From: Cypionkella sinensis
GTDB lineage: Bacteria > Pseudomonadota > Alphaproteobacteria > Rhodobacterales > Rhodobacteraceae
Assembly (NCBI RefSeq): GCF_042646385.1
Contig: NZ_JBHRTO010000001.1
Location: 1,984,001-2,048,000, forward strand
DNA length: 64,000 bases
Direction of reading: 5' to 3'
Shown in pieces: positions 9,073-17,657 of the stretch. How positions within the stretch are numbered: the stretch's first letter is position 1; each line of letters begins with the position of its first letter. The translations under genes were made by a program, and so were the position numbers. The notes under the pieces were generated by a model, which made no database searches, was not told the origin of the DNA, and saw only the letters and a list, made by a program, of their open reading frames with translations.

Positions 9073-9084
9073 GGTGATCTCCTA

Positions 9085-9120
9085 TTTACTTCACAATAAC
9101 GAACAAACTTGTAAAGTAAA
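9085..9120. promoter_or_regulatory. Inverted repeat, probable operator of the RpiR-controlled operon
   Basis: Two 12-base arms, TTTACTTCACAA (9085-9096) and TTGTAAAGTAAA (9109-9120), are reverse complements except for one base, with a 12-base spacer. It lies 12-50 bases upstream of the isomerase-like start, where promoter elements would be, in an otherwise GC-rich intergenic region. Position and symmetry fit an operator for the RpiR protein encoded in the same operon; binding is inferred. Confidence 0.6.
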
Positions 9121-9236
9121 GGAGTCGTTATGCGCGCATAGCACAGCAGATTACACCGCGCGCGCGTGCAGGGCCAAAGTCCAACGCAACCGCCGCGCCG
9201 AGCGATGGCCTGCATAACAAGTATTTAGGGGAATAG

Positions 9237-9334
9237 GGTGAGAGGCTGACAACGACCCAAGCGGGGCTCGTTACGGCTGCTTCCTTCCGGACCTGACCGG
9301 GTTGGCGAGGCGCTTACCCGCGCCAACCTCTCAA
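9237..9334 (-). ncRNA. ffs: Small signal recognition particle RNA (4.5S type)
   Basis: Read on the minus strand, the segment contains GGTCAGGTCCGGAAGGAAGC (about 9277-9301), the universally conserved SRP RNA domain IV core that binds Ffh. Flanking arms pair: GAGAGGTTGGCG near 9333 with the complementary CCTCTC near 9238, closing a hairpin of about 98 nt as in bacterial 4.5S RNA. Ends are estimated from the stem. It directs co-translational membrane targeting. Confidence 0.93.
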
Positions 9335-9396
9335 GGCTGCATATAGGGCTGCGCCGCAGGATTCGCAAGGCTTCGCGCAAAGCTGATACCAAAGGA

Positions 9397-10233
9397 TCAG
9401 GCCTTGCTGCCCGCCAGCCCTTTCAGAAAGCCGATGGCCGATTTCAGCGCGCCATCCAGCCAGACCCGCCCCGCATCCACCGCCGCGACATAGGCCTGCA
9501 ACACGCCTGCCGCTGCCGGGAATTGCTGCTGCAATTTGGGGGCCATCACATAGGCCGCCAGCAGGGCCACCGCCACCACCAGCATCAGCACAAAGCCCGA
9601 GCGGAAGCCGGATTTCCGCGCCCCGGTGTCATCCATGCTTTCCGCGATCGCCGCAGATGGACCGCTGCGCTTTTCGCTGCTGGCGCGCAGGGTCGAGTTG
9701 ATTTCTTCGATCTCGGGCAACATCTCGCGCCGGGTCTGTGGCTTGGCCACCACCTCGGGCTCGCCCTTCAGCCGTGCCAGCCGCCGCGCGACCGCACCCA
9801 CACCGGCAGCCGGTTGTTCCAGCCCCAGTTCGGGCTGTGTCTCCACCACCGGGGCTTCGATCTTGCGGGCCTCAACCTCGCGCGCGGCTTCCTCGCGCAA
9901 CACTGCCAGCACACTTTCGTCAATACTGCGCAAAGCAGGTTCCGGGGCGGGTTCCAACTCGGGATGCGGCGGTGGATCACTCTCATCCGCGTCGTCAGCC
10001 ATGTCGTGCGGTGCGGGGTCTGCGACGACAGATGCGGGCACCGCGGCAACCGCAGCTATGGGCGGCGGCGCGTCAAACAACGCTTCTTCGGCGGCCAGTT
10101 CAGCCTCGACATCCGGCGAAAGCTGAAACCACGCATGCCCGCAGTTCGAGCATTGCACATCACGCCCCCCATCGGGGATTGCCGCCGCATCAACCTCGTA
10201 TTCCGCATCGCAATTCGGGCAAACAAGACGCAT
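9397..10233 (-). CDS. Zinc-ribbon (MJ0042-type) domain protein with C-terminal membrane anchor
   Basis: 278 aa. N-terminal zinc ribbon with Cys5-x2-Cys8 and Cys28-x2-Cys31 (VCPNCDAEY, VQCSNCGHAW), followed by a long acidic, proline/alanine-rich low-complexity region (about 45-170) and one transmembrane helix (about 212-232: GFVLMLVVAVALLAAYVM) before a short tail. This layout is common in alphaproteobacteria, usually annotated only as a zinc-ribbon protein. It is divergent from ftsE with about 160 bases between them, so the two may share a regulatory region. Function unknown; a regulatory or scaffolding role at the membrane is a guess. Confidence 0.8.
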   Translation of the reverse strand: MRLVCPNCDAEYEVDAAAIPDGGRDVQCSNCGHAWFQLSPDVEAELAAEEALFDAPPPIAAVAAVPASVVADPAPHDMADDADESDPPPHPELEPAPEPALRSIDESVLAVLREEAAREVEARKIEAPVVETQPELGLEQPAAGVGAVARRLARLKGEPEVVAKPQTRREMLPEIEEINSTLRASSEKRSGPSAAIAESMDDTGARKSGFRSGFVLMLVVAVALLAAYVMAPKLQQQFPAAAGVLQAYVAAVDAGRVWLDGALKSAIGFLKGLAGSKA

Positions 10234-10395
10234 TTTTGGGGTCCGGGGTCATTTCACTGTGGAGCGCAGGGAACTTGTAGCAACGAAGCAACCATTCTGG
10301 AAGCCTTTGTGGCAAATCTTGGGCCGAACCGATTGAATCCGTTGCCACCTTGGGCAATGGTGCAACGCAATATGCCCCAGACAGGATGAAACCCG

Positions 10396-11067
10396 GTGAT
10401 TGCCTTCGACAATGTGGCCTACAGCTACGGCGGGGGCGAATTGCTGTCCGAGATCACGTTGCGCTTGGCACCCGGCTCGTTCCACTTTCTGACCGGGCCG
10501 TCGGGAGCGGGAAAATCCACCTTTCTGAAGCTGTGCTATGGCGAGTTGATGCCCAGCGCCGGCCGCATCACGTTGTTTGACCGCGAGGTGCGGTCGCTCA
10601 CGCGCGATGACATCGCGCTGACCCGCCGCCGGATTGGCATGGTGCAGCAGGATTGCCAATTTCTCGATCATCTGCCGCTGGCGGCAAATGTGGCGCTGCC
10701 GCTGACGGTGGCGGGCAAAGCATCGGTCCCGCAGGATCTGAGTGATCTGCTCAGTTGGGTGGGGCTTGGCCAGTTGGCCGATGCGCTACCGCCTTCGCTG
10801 TCAGGGGGCGAGCGGCAACGCGCCGCCCTTGCCCGTGCCATCATCATCGGCCCCGATGTGGTGCTGGCGGATGAACCCACCGGCAATCTGGATTGGGAGA
10901 TGTCGCTGCGGCTGCTGACGCTGCTGGTCGAGTTGAACCGCATGGGTAAGACCGTGCTGATCGCCACCCATGATCTGAACCTGATCCGGCAAGCGAAATC
11001 GTTGGTGGCAGCAAGGGTGCTGCGGATTTCCAAACGCCGGGTGCAACTCGCCGGGGCCGATCTATGA
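10396..11067 (+). CDS. ftsE: Cell division ATP-binding protein FtsE
   Basis: ATPase of the FtsEX complex, which couples septation to activation of cell-wall hydrolases through the periplasmic part of FtsX. 223 aa. Walker A GPSGAGKST, signature LSGGERQRAALARAI and Walker B VVLADEPTGNLD are intact; the TGNLD after Walker B is characteristic of FtsE/LolD-like proteins. Starts with GTG, since the nearby ATG is out of frame. Its stop overlaps the ftsX start by 4 bases, and plsC overlaps ftsX in turn, giving an ftsE-ftsX-plsC-tfoX-like operon. Confidence 0.93.
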   Translation: MIAFDNVAYSYGGGELLSEITLRLAPGSFHFLTGPSGAGKSTFLKLCYGELMPSAGRITLFDREVRSLTRDDIALTRRRIGMVQQDCQFLDHLPLAANVALPLTVAGKASVPQDLSDLLSWVGLGQLADALPPSLSGGERQRAALARAIIIGPDVVLADEPTGNLDWEMSLRLLTLLVELNRMGKTVLIATHDLNLIRQAKSLVAARVLRISKRRVQLAGADL

Positions 11068-11966
11068 ACCTGCTGGCGCTGGTAAAACCCGACCGCAAGG
11101 CAGACAGGCAGGCCGACCGCGTCGTTCCACCATCCGGTCACACCGCATGGCTGACTTCATTCACCGCAGGCGCGATGGCATTTCTGGCGGTGTTCGCGCT
11201 GGCGCTGTCGCTGGCTGCAGGGCGGTTGGCGGATCGCTGGTCAGACGCGCTGGAGCGCACGGCGACGGTGCGGCTGTCTGCCCCCGAAGACCAGATGGAT
11301 CTGCAAACCAAGGCTGTGCTGGCGATCCTGTCCACCACCCCCGGCATCGCCTCGGCCCGCGCGATGACCGATGCCGAACAGCGCGCCCTGCTGGAGCCGT
11401 GGTTTGGCCCCGATCTGCCGGTGGATGCGCTGCCGCTGCCCCGGCTGGTCGAGATCACCGAAAGCGGCGCGGGCTATGATGGCGAAGGCTTGCGGCAACG
11501 GCTGGCGGCAGAGGCCCCTGGTGCTGTGCTGGATGATCACACCCGCTGGCGCAGGCCGCTGGCGGTGGCGGCGGGGCGGCTGCGGCTGCTGGGCCTTTTG
11601 TCGATCGGGCTGATCGGCACGGCGACGGCGGCGATGATCACGCTGGCGGCCTCTGCCGCGCTGGCCGCCAATGCGCAAGTGGTGCGGGTGCTGCGGCAAG
11701 TCGGCGCGCGCGATGCCTATATCGCCCGCGCCTTCGTGCGCCGCTTTACCCTGCGCGCGATCTCAGGCGCGGCGGTTGGCACGGTGCTGGGCATGATCGG
11801 CGTGGCGCTGCTGCCTTCCACCGATACCGCAGGCGGATTTCTGACCGGGCTTGGCTTTCAGGGTTGGGCGTGGTTTTACCCGCTGGCGCTGCCGCCGCTT
11901 GTCGCCGTTGTTGCCTTTGCAGCCACCCGCGCCGCCGCGTTCCGCAAACTTCGGGAGCTGACCTGA
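11064..11966 (+). CDS. ftsX: Cell division permease-like protein FtsX
   Basis: Membrane partner of FtsE. 300 aa with one N-terminal transmembrane segment (about residues 28-52, FTAGAMAFLAVFALALS), a periplasmic domain of about 120 residues, and three C-terminal spans (LRLLGLLSIGLIGTATAAM; GAAVGTVLGMIGVALL; FYPLALPPLVAVVAF), the standard FtsX topology. The tandem arrangement with ftsE secures the identity despite low sequence conservation in the family. The stop codon overlaps the ATG of the acyltransferase gene. Confidence 0.9.
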   Translation: MNLLALVKPDRKADRQADRVVPPSGHTAWLTSFTAGAMAFLAVFALALSLAAGRLADRWSDALERTATVRLSAPEDQMDLQTKAVLAILSTTPGIASARAMTDAEQRALLEPWFGPDLPVDALPLPRLVEITESGAGYDGEGLRQRLAAEAPGAVLDDHTRWRRPLAVAAGRLRLLGLLSIGLIGTATAAMITLAASAALAANAQVVRVLRQVGARDAYIARAFVRRFTLRAISGAAVGTVLGMIGVALLPSTDTAGGFLTGLGFQGWAWFYPLALPPLVAVVAFAATRAAAFRKLRELT

Positions 11967-12691
11967 TGCCGAAACCGATCCAATGGCTGCTGTCGCTGGT
12001 GTTTATCGTGCAGATGTATCTCGCGATGCTTGTGCTGGGCATCGTCTATCTACCCTATGCTCTGCTGCACCGTGACGGCGCGGTCGCCGCCTGCCATGCG
12101 TTCTGCACTTGGGTGCGCTTCAGCCTGCGTGCGATATGTGGCCTGCGCACCGAAGTGCGGGGGGCGGTGCCTCAGGGTGAGGTGTTGATCGCGCCGAAAC
12201 ACCAAAGCTTTCTTGACATCATCCTGATCTATGGCGCCCTGCCCCGCGCCAAGTTCATCATGAAGGCCGAATTGCGCTTTGCCCCGATCCTTGGCTGGTA
12301 TGCGCTGCGCATCGGCTGCGTTCCGGTCAATCGCGGCAAGCGCGGCGCTGCGATCACCAAGATGATGGCGGATGTGAAATCGGGCCTCGCCCGCCCCGGT
12401 CAGTTGATCATCTACCCGCAAGGCACCCGCGTCGCCCCCGGCGAGGTGCTGCCCTACAAGATCGGCACCGCAGCGCTTTACAGTCAGTTGGGCCAACCCT
12501 GCGTGCCGGTCGGCACCAATGTCGGCCTGTTCTGGCCCAAACGCGGCATCCTGCGCCATCGCGGGCTGGCGGTGGTCGATTTCCTGCCCGCCATCCCGCC
12601 GGGCCTGGGCAATGCCGAATTCATGGCGCTGCTGGAGGCACGGGTTGAATCCTCGTCTGACGCGCTGATGGCAGAAGCGGGCTATAAATGA
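11966..12691 (+). CDS. plsC: 1-acyl-sn-glycerol-3-phosphate acyltransferase (PlsC)
   Basis: Transfers a second acyl chain to lysophosphatidic acid, giving phosphatidic acid at the inner membrane. 241 aa. The HX4D catalytic motif is H79-D84 (KHQSFLD); further acyltransferase blocks are GCVPVNRGKR and IIYPQGTRV. An N-terminal hydrophobic segment (about 8-30) anchors it. The ATG at 11966 overlaps the ftsX stop, and its own stop overlaps the next gene, so it is part of the ftsEX operon. Confidence 0.9.
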   Translation: MPKPIQWLLSLVFIVQMYLAMLVLGIVYLPYALLHRDGAVAACHAFCTWVRFSLRAICGLRTEVRGAVPQGEVLIAPKHQSFLDIILIYGALPRAKFIMKAELRFAPILGWYALRIGCVPVNRGKRGAAITKMMADVKSGLARPGQLIIYPQGTRVAPGEVLPYKIGTAALYSQLGQPCVPVGTNVGLFWPKRGILRHRGLAVVDFLPAIPPGLGNAEFMALLEARVESSSDALMAEAGYK

Positions 12692-13023
12692 GCACCTCTG
12701 CCGCCACCATCGACCATCTGCTTGACACCATCCCACTGCGACTGACGGTCAAGAAGATGTTTGGCGAATATGCGCTCTATCTTGATGGCATCGTCGTGGC
12801 CTTTGTCTGCGACGACACTTTGTTCATCAAACCCACCCCCGGTGCCAATGCGATCCTGCCCGATGCCGAGCGTGGCCCCGCCTACCCCGGCAGCAAGGAT
12901 TACATCATCGGCTCCGAAGCCCTCGACGACCCAGATCTTTGCGCCCGTGCCCTGCGTGCCGTCGCCGCCGACGCGCCTCCGCCCAAACCAAAGAAACCGA
13001 AAGCCGCCAAAAAACCCACCTAA
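12688..13023 (+). CDS. TfoX N-terminal domain protein
   Basis: 111 aa with the TfoX/Sxy N-terminal fold: VKKMFGEYALYLDGIVVAFVCDDTLFIK pattern (positions about 18-45; MFGE and the repeated aromatic/aspartate positions are diagnostic), then a lysine/proline-rich tail (KPKKPKAAKKP). Only the N-terminal domain is present, as in many stand-alone alphaproteobacterial members, so a direct role in competence is doubtful. Overlaps plsC by 4 bases and ends the operon. Confidence 0.85.
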   Translation: MSTSAATIDHLLDTIPLRLTVKKMFGEYALYLDGIVVAFVCDDTLFIKPTPGANAILPDAERGPAYPGSKDYIIGSEALDDPDLCARALRAVAADAPPPKPKKPKAAKKPT

Positions 13024-13092
13024 GGTCATCCTCTCTGCCCAAATATCCCCGCCGGAGGCTTCCATACCCGGCCCCATATCCAAAGGCCTGCC

Positions 13093-13704
13093 ATGTCTGC
13101 CCCCACCTGGATCAACACCCTCGACGATCTGCACACCCATTACGGCACCCCCGGCAAACCCGCGCTGGCGAAAGTCACCGCACATCTGACCCCCGCCTAT
13201 GCTGCCTTCATAGCCGCCTCGCGGTTCTGCATCCTGTCCACAGTCGGACCCGAGGGCACAGATGGCTCCCCGCGTGGCGATGAGGGGCCGGTGGTGGTGC
13301 CACTCGATGCCGAAACCCTGCTGATGCCCGACTGGAAGGGCAATGAGCGTATCGACAGCCTGCGCAACATCATCCGTGATGGCCGCGTCAGCCTGATCTT
13401 TCTGGTCGCAGGCTCGACCACCGCCGTCCGCGTCAACGGCCATGCGAAACTCACCGCCGACGCCGATCTGCGCGCGCGGTTTGATCGGGGCGGTGTGCAA
13501 CCGCGCAGCGTCATCGTGATCCGCGTGGCTGAGGTCTATTCGCAATGCGCCCGAGCGCTGCAACGCTCGGCCCTTTGGACAACGCCGCATGCCGAAAACC
13601 TGCCTACACCGGGGCAGATGCTACAAGACGCCACTGCAGGCGCGATCAACGGTGCCGAATACGACGCCGAACGCGCAACCCGCGCGCATCTGGGTTGGTG
13701 GTGA
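13093..13704 (+). CDS. FMN-binding PPOX-type flavoprotein (MSMEG_1061-like)
   Basis: 203-aa member of the pyridoxamine-5'-phosphate-oxidase-like split-barrel family. SRFCILSTVGPEGTDGSPRGD and the following VVPLDAETLLMPDWKGNERIDS region match the subfamily often named MSMEG_1061, which binds FMN. These proteins reduce small molecules; substrate not known. No close partner: the preceding 70 bases hold a repeat-like element (see findings), and the next gene is an RTX protein with its own promoter region. Confidence 0.82.
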   Translation: MSAPTWINTLDDLHTHYGTPGKPALAKVTAHLTPAYAAFIAASRFCILSTVGPEGTDGSPRGDEGPVVVPLDAETLLMPDWKGNERIDSLRNIIRDGRVSLIFLVAGSTTAVRVNGHAKLTADADLRARFDRGGVQPRSVIVIRVAEVYSQCARALQRSALWTTPHAENLPTPGQMLQDATAGAINGAEYDAERATRAHLGWW

Positions 13705-13728
13705 TCCCTCAGCATCCCTGATCCATCA

Positions 13729-13750
13729 CGGGCCGATCTGCCACGGCCCG
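13729..13750. terminator. GC-rich hairpin after the flavoprotein gene
   Basis: CGGGCC (13729-13734) pairs with GGCCCG (13745-13750) around a 10-base loop, 25 bases past the stop codon. No T-run follows, so it may be a weak terminator or a 3'-end stabiliser. Confidence 0.35.
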
Positions 13751-13846
13751 GAACGCATTCGCGAACTTGTTTGCAGCAGGCCACTTCTGTGCTAGCCTGT
13801 CTTTATTGATTTTTTTCATCGCATATTTTCAAAAGGTATAGATCTC

Positions 13847-15550
13847 ATGGTGACTTTCACCTTGAACACCGACAGCACACGCGGGCTTTTTGTCGGCAAT
13901 GCAGATCCCAACATCGTCGATTGGCTGATCATCACCGGCAGCGCCTACACCGCCCCCGCCGGGCAATTTGCCCTGACGATTTCGTTGGAGGATTTCAGCC
14001 CCGGCGCCGCGCCGAACCACTCGATTGTGACGCTCAGCGCATGGTCGGGCAACCTGAAATCCACCTTGTTCAGCATCAACTACACCGGCTACATCGATAA
14101 CGTCATCGGCAGCGCGGGCGGTGATCAGATCATCGGCCATGGTGGCGGCGCGGTTGGCAACTACATTCAGGGCGATGATATTTTCGATGCAGGCGGCAAC
14201 GACTGGATCGACGGCAAAGGCGGCAACGACACGCTGCTTGGCACGGGTGGCTCGGATACAATTTACGGCGGCGATGGCAATGATGTGCTTTTCGGCGATT
14301 GGGATCTGACAGCACAAGATCAAGGCAACTTCGCCACCGGGTCCGATCAGGTGTATGGCGGCTCTGGCGATGATACATTGAACGTCGATCAAGGGGCCGA
14401 CACGCTGGACGGTGGCATCGGCTATGATTTTCTGAACTACTCCGGTTTTTTCGACGATTTTGGCAACACCAGCTACCGCGTCACCGTAAACCTGACCACC
14501 GGCGTCGGCACGGTATATGGCACTGACACTTTTGATCTGACGACCTCAGTCTATGGCACGCAAACGGTTTCGGGGTTCGAGCATGTGATGCTGACCGCGG
14601 GAGACGACGTGATCTATGCGCAGGCACCGGCCTCGGTGCTGTTCCCGCCGACGATGTGGATTGAGGGGCTGGCCGGCAACGACAAACTTTATGGCGGCAA
14701 TGCGCAGGATCTGATTTATGGCGGCACCGGCAATGACACGCTGCGCAGCGGCAGCGGCACGGTCAGCAACGGCCTGACCGATTTTCTCTATGGCGGCGTG
14801 GGCAATGACACCTATGTGCTGGATGGCGAGGCAATCCCGCTGGAACATACGGATGAAGGCATTGATCTTGTGCAGATCAACTACCTGACCACCTACACGC
14901 TTTTGCAGGATTTCGAAAACCTCTCCTTGCTGACGGCTGCGGGGGCTTCAGGTGGCACGGGCAATGCGCTGGCAAACACCATTCTCGGCAATGGCTTTGA
15001 CAATCGGCTGTTGGGGGCGGCGGGCAATGACACGGTGTCGGGCGGTGCGGGCAACGACTTTGTGGATGGTGGTCTCGGAAATGATCGGGTTAGCGGCGGC
15101 AGCGGCATTGACAGGGTTTACGGTAGTGCGGGCAACGATTTTCTGACCGGCGATGTGGGCAATGATATCCTCTATGGCGGCGCGGGGCTGGATACGCTTC
15201 AGGGCGGCAATGACGCCGATCTGTTGCAGGGCGGGCTGGGCAGCGATCTGCTGTATGGCGGGGCCGGGGCGGATCGCTTCATCTTCGCCAGCGCCGCCGA
15301 GGCCGGGTTGGGCGCGCAGCGCGACCGCATCATCGGCTTTGTCAGCCATGAAGATCGCCTGAACCTGCGGGCTATCGCGGCAGGACAATCCTTTATCGCC
15401 AGCGATCCGTTTGAAGGTCATGCCGGTCAGGTGCGTTATGATGCGGCGACCGGGCTTTTGCAGGGCGATGTCAACGGCGACGGACGCGCCGATTACGAAA
15501 TCAGCCTTGGCGTGGGCACTGTTTTGGCCGCGGGCGACCTGTTCCTGTAG
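13847..15550 (+). CDS. RTX calcium-binding protein with serralysin-like C-terminus, predicted type I secreted
   Basis: 567 aa. After a non-repetitive N-terminal ~95 residues there are two blocks of glycine/aspartate nonapeptides of the GGxGxDxLxGG kind (about residues 95-175 and 275-480), which fold into calcium-binding beta-rolls. The C-terminal ~90 residues (ADRFIFASAAEAG, DRIIGFVSHEDRLNL, GDVNGDGRADYEI) match the M10 peptidase C-terminal/serralysin segment that precedes a type I secretion signal. There is no N-terminal signal peptide and no protease motif, so it is a secreted non-enzymatic RTX protein, perhaps adhesive or surface-layer. No type I secretion genes are in this window. The upstream 60 bases are AT-rich, unlike the rest of the region. 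Confidence 0.88.
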   Translation: MVTFTLNTDSTRGLFVGNADPNIVDWLIITGSAYTAPAGQFALTISLEDFSPGAAPNHSIVTLSAWSGNLKSTLFSINYTGYIDNVIGSAGGDQIIGHGGGAVGNYIQGDDIFDAGGNDWIDGKGGNDTLLGTGGSDTIYGGDGNDVLFGDWDLTAQDQGNFATGSDQVYGGSGDDTLNVDQGADTLDGGIGYDFLNYSGFFDDFGNTSYRVTVNLTTGVGTVYGTDTFDLTTSVYGTQTVSGFEHVMLTAGDDVIYAQAPASVLFPPTMWIEGLAGNDKLYGGNAQDLIYGGTGNDTLRSGSGTVSNGLTDFLYGGVGNDTYVLDGEAIPLEHTDEGIDLVQINYLTTYTLLQDFENLSLLTAAGASGGTGNALANTILGNGFDNRLLGAAGNDTVSGGAGNDFVDGGLGNDRVSGGSGIDRVYGSAGNDFLTGDVGNDILYGGAGLDTLQGGNDADLLQGGLGSDLLYGGAGADRFIFASAAEAGLGAQRDRIIGFVSHEDRLNLRAIAAGQSFIASDPFEGHAGQVRYDAATGLLQGDVNGDGRADYEISLGVGTVLAAGDLFL

Positions 15551-15562
15551 CGCAACATGGAA

Positions 15563-15602
15563 AAAGGGTTAAGGCGACGTGAACGCGCAACCTTAACCCT
15601 TT
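15563..15602. terminator. Convergent transcription terminator
   Basis: Perfect 12-bp stem AAAGGGTTAAGG / CCTTAACCCTTT (15563-15574 and 15591-15602) with a 16-base loop, between the RTX gene and accA, which converge here. On the minus strand the stem runs straight into five T residues, so it should stop accA transcription best. Confidence 0.8.
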
Positions 15603-15645
15603 GATTTAGCGTCAGTTCGCAATGGTCCCGAGCCGGGACCTCAGC

Positions 15646-16605
15646 TTATGCAGCCAGACCCTTGCTGCCCATATCGAGGAATTTCTGCCGACGATCCTTG
15701 ATCAAAGCCTCGGGCTTCTTGCCGGACAATTCCTTCAGCATGGTCTCGATGGCCTTGCCGACCGCCTCGATGGTCTCTTTCCGCCCGCGCTGCGCCCCAC
15801 CCAAGGGTTCTTTCACGATGCGGTCGATCACGCCCAGTTTCTGCAAATCCTGCGCTGTCAGCCGCAAAGCCTCGGCGGCCTCACGCATCTTTTCGGCGTC
15901 TTTCCACAGGATCGAAGCACAACCCTCCGGGCTGATCACCGAATAGACCGAATGTTCCAGCATCGCGATCCGGTTCGCCGTGGCAAAAGCCACCGCCCCA
16001 CCAGAGCCACCTTCACCGATCACCACCGAGATCAGCGGCACGCCAATCTCCAGACATTTTGCGGTGGACCGCGCAATGGCCTCGGCCTGCCCGCGCTCTT
16101 CGGCGCCCTTGCCCGGATAGGCACCGGGGGTGTCGATCAGCGTGATCACCGGCAAGCGGAAGCGATGCGCCATATCCATCAGGCGGACCGCTTTGCGATA
16201 GCCTTCCGGGCGGGCCATGCCGAAATTCCGCTCGATACGGGATTTGGTGTCGTTGCCCTTCTCATGCCCGATCACCATCACCGGCTGATCGTTGAAGCGG
16301 GCAAGGCCGCCCATCACCGCATGATCGTCAGAAAACCCGCGATCCCCAGCCAAGGGGGTGTATTCCGAGAACAGCGCCTCGATATAATCCTTGGAATGTG
16401 GCCGTTCGGGGTGGCGGGCGACCTGACATTTCCGCCACGGCGTCAGATCCTTGTAGAGATCCTTCAGCAACTGATCCGCCTTGCGGTCCAACTGCTCGGC
16501 CTCTTTGGTGACATCCATCCCGGTGTTGCTGCGCGCCATCGCGCGCAATTCTTCGGCCTTGCCTTCGATTTCTGCCAAGGGCTTCTCGAATTCGAGGTAG
16601 TTCAT
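15646..16605 (-). CDS. accA: Acetyl-CoA carboxylase carboxyltransferase, alpha subunit
   Basis: Carboxyltransferase alpha subunit of acetyl-CoA carboxylase, making malonyl-CoA for fatty acid synthesis. 319 aa. Typical blocks: MNYLEFEKPLAEIE start, TPWRKCQVARHPERPH, DRGFSDDHAVMGG, LIDTPGAYPGKGAEERGQ, IGEGGSGGA and the C-terminal GCASILWKDA. The start at 16605 matches the family and is preceded by GGAG; a seven-codon upstream extension is possible. It is a single-gene unit, divergent from the AraC-type regulator. Confidence 0.96.
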   Translation of the reverse strand: MNYLEFEKPLAEIEGKAEELRAMARSNTGMDVTKEAEQLDRKADQLLKDLYKDLTPWRKCQVARHPERPHSKDYIEALFSEYTPLAGDRGFSDDHAVMGGLARFNDQPVMVIGHEKGNDTKSRIERNFGMARPEGYRKAVRLMDMAHRFRLPVITLIDTPGAYPGKGAEERGQAEAIARSTAKCLEIGVPLISVVIGEGGSGGAVAFATANRIAMLEHSVYSVISPEGCASILWKDAEKMREAAEALRLTAQDLQKLGVIDRIVKEPLGGAQRGRKETIEAVGKAIETMLKELSGKKPEALIKDRRQKFLDMGSKGLAA

Positions 16606-16756
16606 CGCGCACTCCATGCCGGGCAAGGCCCTCTATATGGCCGTGTAGCAGAGAAAATGCAACCAAGCTGGCGGGCTTCGGCCACAGGCTGCACATCCGC
16701 AAGATTTGCAATACGCTGGCATGGCATCAGGGCTGGGTGATGCAAGGGCGGATACG

Positions 16757-17590
16757 ATGACGCAGACCTATGAAGCCAGAATGATCCGGGTGTTGGATTA
16801 CATCCACGACAACCCCGCAGGCGATCTGTCGCTGGATACTTTGGCCGATGTGGCAGCGCTGTCGCGGTTTCACTTTCACCGGGTGTTTCATGCCCTGATG
16901 GGGGAGACAGCGGCGATGGCAGTGCGGCGGATGCGGATGTATCGCGCCTCGGTCGCCTTGGTGCAGACCAAGGCCCCTTTGGCCAAGATCGCCCGCGCCG
17001 TGGGTTACCCCAACCTTGCATCCTTCACCCGCAGCTTTGCCGAGATTTATGGCACACCCCCGGCAAGCTTTCGCGCCAAGGGCGAGCTGCGTCCCCTGCC
17101 ACCGCTGTTCAGAACAGGAGAAGCTTTGATGTATGATGTGGAAATCCGCCATGACCCCGCCCGCAGGCTGGCCGCAATGCCGCACAAGGGTGCCTATACC
17201 GAGATCGGTCGCGCGTTTGAGAAGGGCGGCGCGGTGTTGGCCGCGCGCAAATTGATGGCTGCCTGTGGCGGCATGGTCGGGGTGTATTACGATGATCCCT
17301 CGGCGGTGAGCCCAAACGACTTGCGCAGCCATGCCGGGTTTGAAATCGGCGCGGGCGCGATTGAGGCGCCGATGGAGGAAGTCAACCTGCCAGCCGGTCG
17401 TCATGCCGTGCTGCGGTTCAAAGGGCCGTATTCCGGCCTGAGCGCCGCCTACACCCAGCTTTACTGTGACTGGCTGCCCGCATCCGGCGAAACGCCTGCC
17501 AATAGCCCGGTGTTCGAGGTTTATCTGAACACGCCAATGGACGTGCCCCCCGAGGAGTTGCTGACAGAAATCTGCCTGCCGCTGGCTTGA
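16757..17590 (+). CDS. AraC-family regulator with GyrI-like effector domain
   Basis: About 277 aa. N-terminal tandem HTH (residues about 10-110: LDTLADVAALSRFHFHRVF and IARAVGYPNLASFTRSFAEIYGTPP), then a GyrI/SbmC-like small-molecule-binding domain beginning near MYDVEIRHDPARRLA. This Rob/SoxS-plus-GyrI layout is typical of stress and drug-sensing regulators. Start at 16757 has AAGGGCGG upstream; earlier in-frame starts exist (16721, TTG at 16706). Targets unknown; divergent from accA. Confidence 0.85.
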   Translation: MTQTYEARMIRVLDYIHDNPAGDLSLDTLADVAALSRFHFHRVFHALMGETAAMAVRRMRMYRASVALVQTKAPLAKIARAVGYPNLASFTRSFAEIYGTPPASFRAKGELRPLPPLFRTGEALMYDVEIRHDPARRLAAMPHKGAYTEIGRAFEKGGAVLAARKLMAACGGMVGVYYDDPSAVSPNDLRSHAGFEIGAGAIEAPMEEVNLPAGRHAVLRFKGPYSGLSAAYTQLYCDWLPASGETPANSPVFEVYLNTPMDVPPEELLTEICLPLA

Positions 17591-17635
17591 TCAACCCATA
17601 GCGGCCCGATTGCGCAGGGCCCCAAAAACAGCACA

Positions 17636-17657
17636 GCCCCGTGGCTGACCACGGGGC
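17636..17657. terminator. Strong hairpin near the 3' side of mcl1
   Basis: Perfect 9-bp stem GCCCCGTGG / CCACGGGGC with a CTGA loop. Read on the minus strand it is followed after 8 bases by TTTTT, so it can terminate minus-strand transcription coming from mcl1, 140 bases upstream. It also sits just 5' of a CU-rich hairpin on the plus strand (see findings). Confidence 0.5.

Noticed and set aside
14100..15280. Tandem DNA repeats that could suggest a CRISPR-like array
   Set aside because: The periodicity is 27 bases, equal to the RTX nonapeptide, with variable sequence; it codes for protein repeats.
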